Assembly: GCA_016212345.1 (NCBI GenBank)
Contig: JACRGM010000138.1
Span: 1-6,218, forward strand
Direction of reading: 5' to 3'
Source of the DNA: Nitrospinota bacterium
GTDB lineage: Bacteria; Nitrospinota; Nitrospinia; SZUA-224
Length of the DNA: 6,218 nt
The first letter of the stretch is position 1. The number at the start of each line of letters is the position of its first letter. This document shows positions 5,887 through 6,218 of the stretch, piece after piece. The translations under genes and the position numbers were made by a program. Below the pieces are notes generated by a model, which made no database searches, was not told the origin of the DNA, and saw only the letters and a list, made by a program, of their open reading frames with translations.

Positions 5887-5948
5887 GGATAATTAACGGA
5901 TAATTAACGCCAACAGATAATTAACGCCAAAATTCGATTTAGGATTTT
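5887..5948 (-). promoter_or_regulatory. Upstream control module of cysD: dyad box plus three direct repeats (shared with rlpA)
   Basis: On the minus strand the box at 5927-5948 begins AAAATCCTAAATCG and ends ATTTTGG, and differs from the rlpA box at one of 22 positions. CGTTAATTATC then follows three times (5916-5926, 5899-5909, 5888-5898) with spacings of 17 and 11 bp; the last copy is one base from the -35. Copies 1 and 2 share a TTGG lead-in, matching the 17-bp period seen before rlpA. The box lies 8 bp past the encoded tRNA CCA end. The AT-rich repeats could act as an UP element or as binding sites for a sulfur regulator; neither is shown. Confidence 0.6.
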
Positions 5949-5956
5949 AAGGAAAA

Positions 5957-6033
5957 TGGTGGCGGTGCAGGGACTTGAACCCCGGACACTGCGGATATGA
6001 GCCGCATGCTCTAACCAACTGAGCTACACCGCC
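5957..6033 (-). tRNA. tRNA-Met (CAT), elongator type
   Basis: The minus strand folds into a full 77-nt cloverleaf. The acceptor stem GGCGGTG (6027-6033) pairs with CACCGCC (5961-5967), the discriminator is A (5960) and CCA is encoded (5957-5959). The D-arm has AGCTCAGTTGGTTAGAGC, the anticodon arm is TGCGG-CTCATAT-CCGCA with CAT at 5997-5999, and the T-arm has GGTTCAAGTCC. The acceptor 1:72 pair is G:C and the anticodon stem lacks the three G:C pairs of initiators, so it is not tRNA-fMet. Lysidine-type tRNA-Ile2 also carries CAT, but the body looks like elongator Met. No clear terminator follows, so read-through into the cysD operon is possible. Confidence 0.95.
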
Positions 6034-6056
6034 ATACTTATTATGGAATAATTATT

Positions 6057-6086
6057 ATAATATTATATTCATAACAGTTCTGTCAA
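6057..6086 (-). promoter_or_regulatory. Promoter of tRNA-Met
   Basis: Minus strand: -35 TTGACA (6081-6086), spacer 18 bp, -10 TATTAT (6057-6062). The start near 6050 leaves a leader of about 16 nt before the tRNA. The stretch between it and copy C of the palindromic element is only 18 bp. Confidence 0.6.
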
Positions 6087-6104
6087 TCCCAAATCCACCG
6101 TCTA

Positions 6105-6218
6105 TAGATTTCCATATAACAAATTACACGGCGTTATCAGTCGAAATCCTCGACGGCGTACCGCTCAGTACGCCTTACTCGGATTTCTCCCTCTAGCCTT
6201 GTGTAATTTATTATCTGA
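6105..6218 (-). repeat. MITE-like palindromic element, copy C (inverted, last 7 bp beyond the window)
   Basis: This is the reverse complement of the element at 95-215; its plus-strand left end TAGATTTCC (6105) corresponds to the right end of copy B. It has 114 of the expected 121 bp. Its central stem is perfect in this copy: GGCGTAC-TGAGCG-GTACGCC read on the minus strand. It starts 18 bp upstream of the tRNA-Met -35. Together with A and B it brackets the whole gene block in inverted orientation. Confidence 0.87.

Overview
The window looks like chromosome from an AT-rich, Gram-negative, probably anaerobic bacterium. Gram-negative is suggested by an RlpA-type septal lytic transglycosylase, and anaerobe by a DUF362 ferredoxin and a CysD of a short form that, from memory, resembles those of Geobacter-like Desulfobacterota and clostridia. 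The exact phylum cannot be fixed from this sequence. There are five protein genes and one tRNA gene, and no phage, CRISPR or transposase genes.

Layout. Positions 1-215 hold two tandem copies of a 121-bp palindromic, MITE-like element; a third copy, inverted, closes the window at 6105-6218. Between them, from left to right: a minus-strand gene for an unusual 437-residue protein with a C-terminal HPr domain (229-1542); a 333-bp divergent intergenic region with two promoters, several direct repeats and a G-rich leader structure; rlpA on the plus strand (1876-2619); and, converging on rlpA with only 7 bp between stop codons, the minus-strand operon cysD (5020-5820), cysN (3748-5004), DUF362 ferredoxin (2627-3730). 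Upstream of cysD on the same strand is an elongator tRNA-Met (5957-6033).

How the genes work together. CysD and CysN form the two-subunit ATP sulfurylase that turns sulfate into APS, driven by GTP hydrolysis on CysN. The DUF362 iron-sulfur protein is 17 bp downstream and very likely co-transcribed, so a redox role linked to sulfur assimilation is a reasonable inference, but unproven. No APS kinase, APS reductase or sulfite reductase lies in the window. The HPr-domain protein and RlpA share only a divergent control region.

The most unusual feature is that the rlpA and cysD promoters, 4 kb apart and serving unrelated genes, carry the same upstream module in the same orientation: a 22-bp box (21/22 identical), then direct repeats of a TTAA(AA)TTATC core, then a -35 hexamer after 38 or 40 bp, then a 17-bp spacer and a good -10. 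This could be a shared regulon site or a dispersed repeat that carries promoters.
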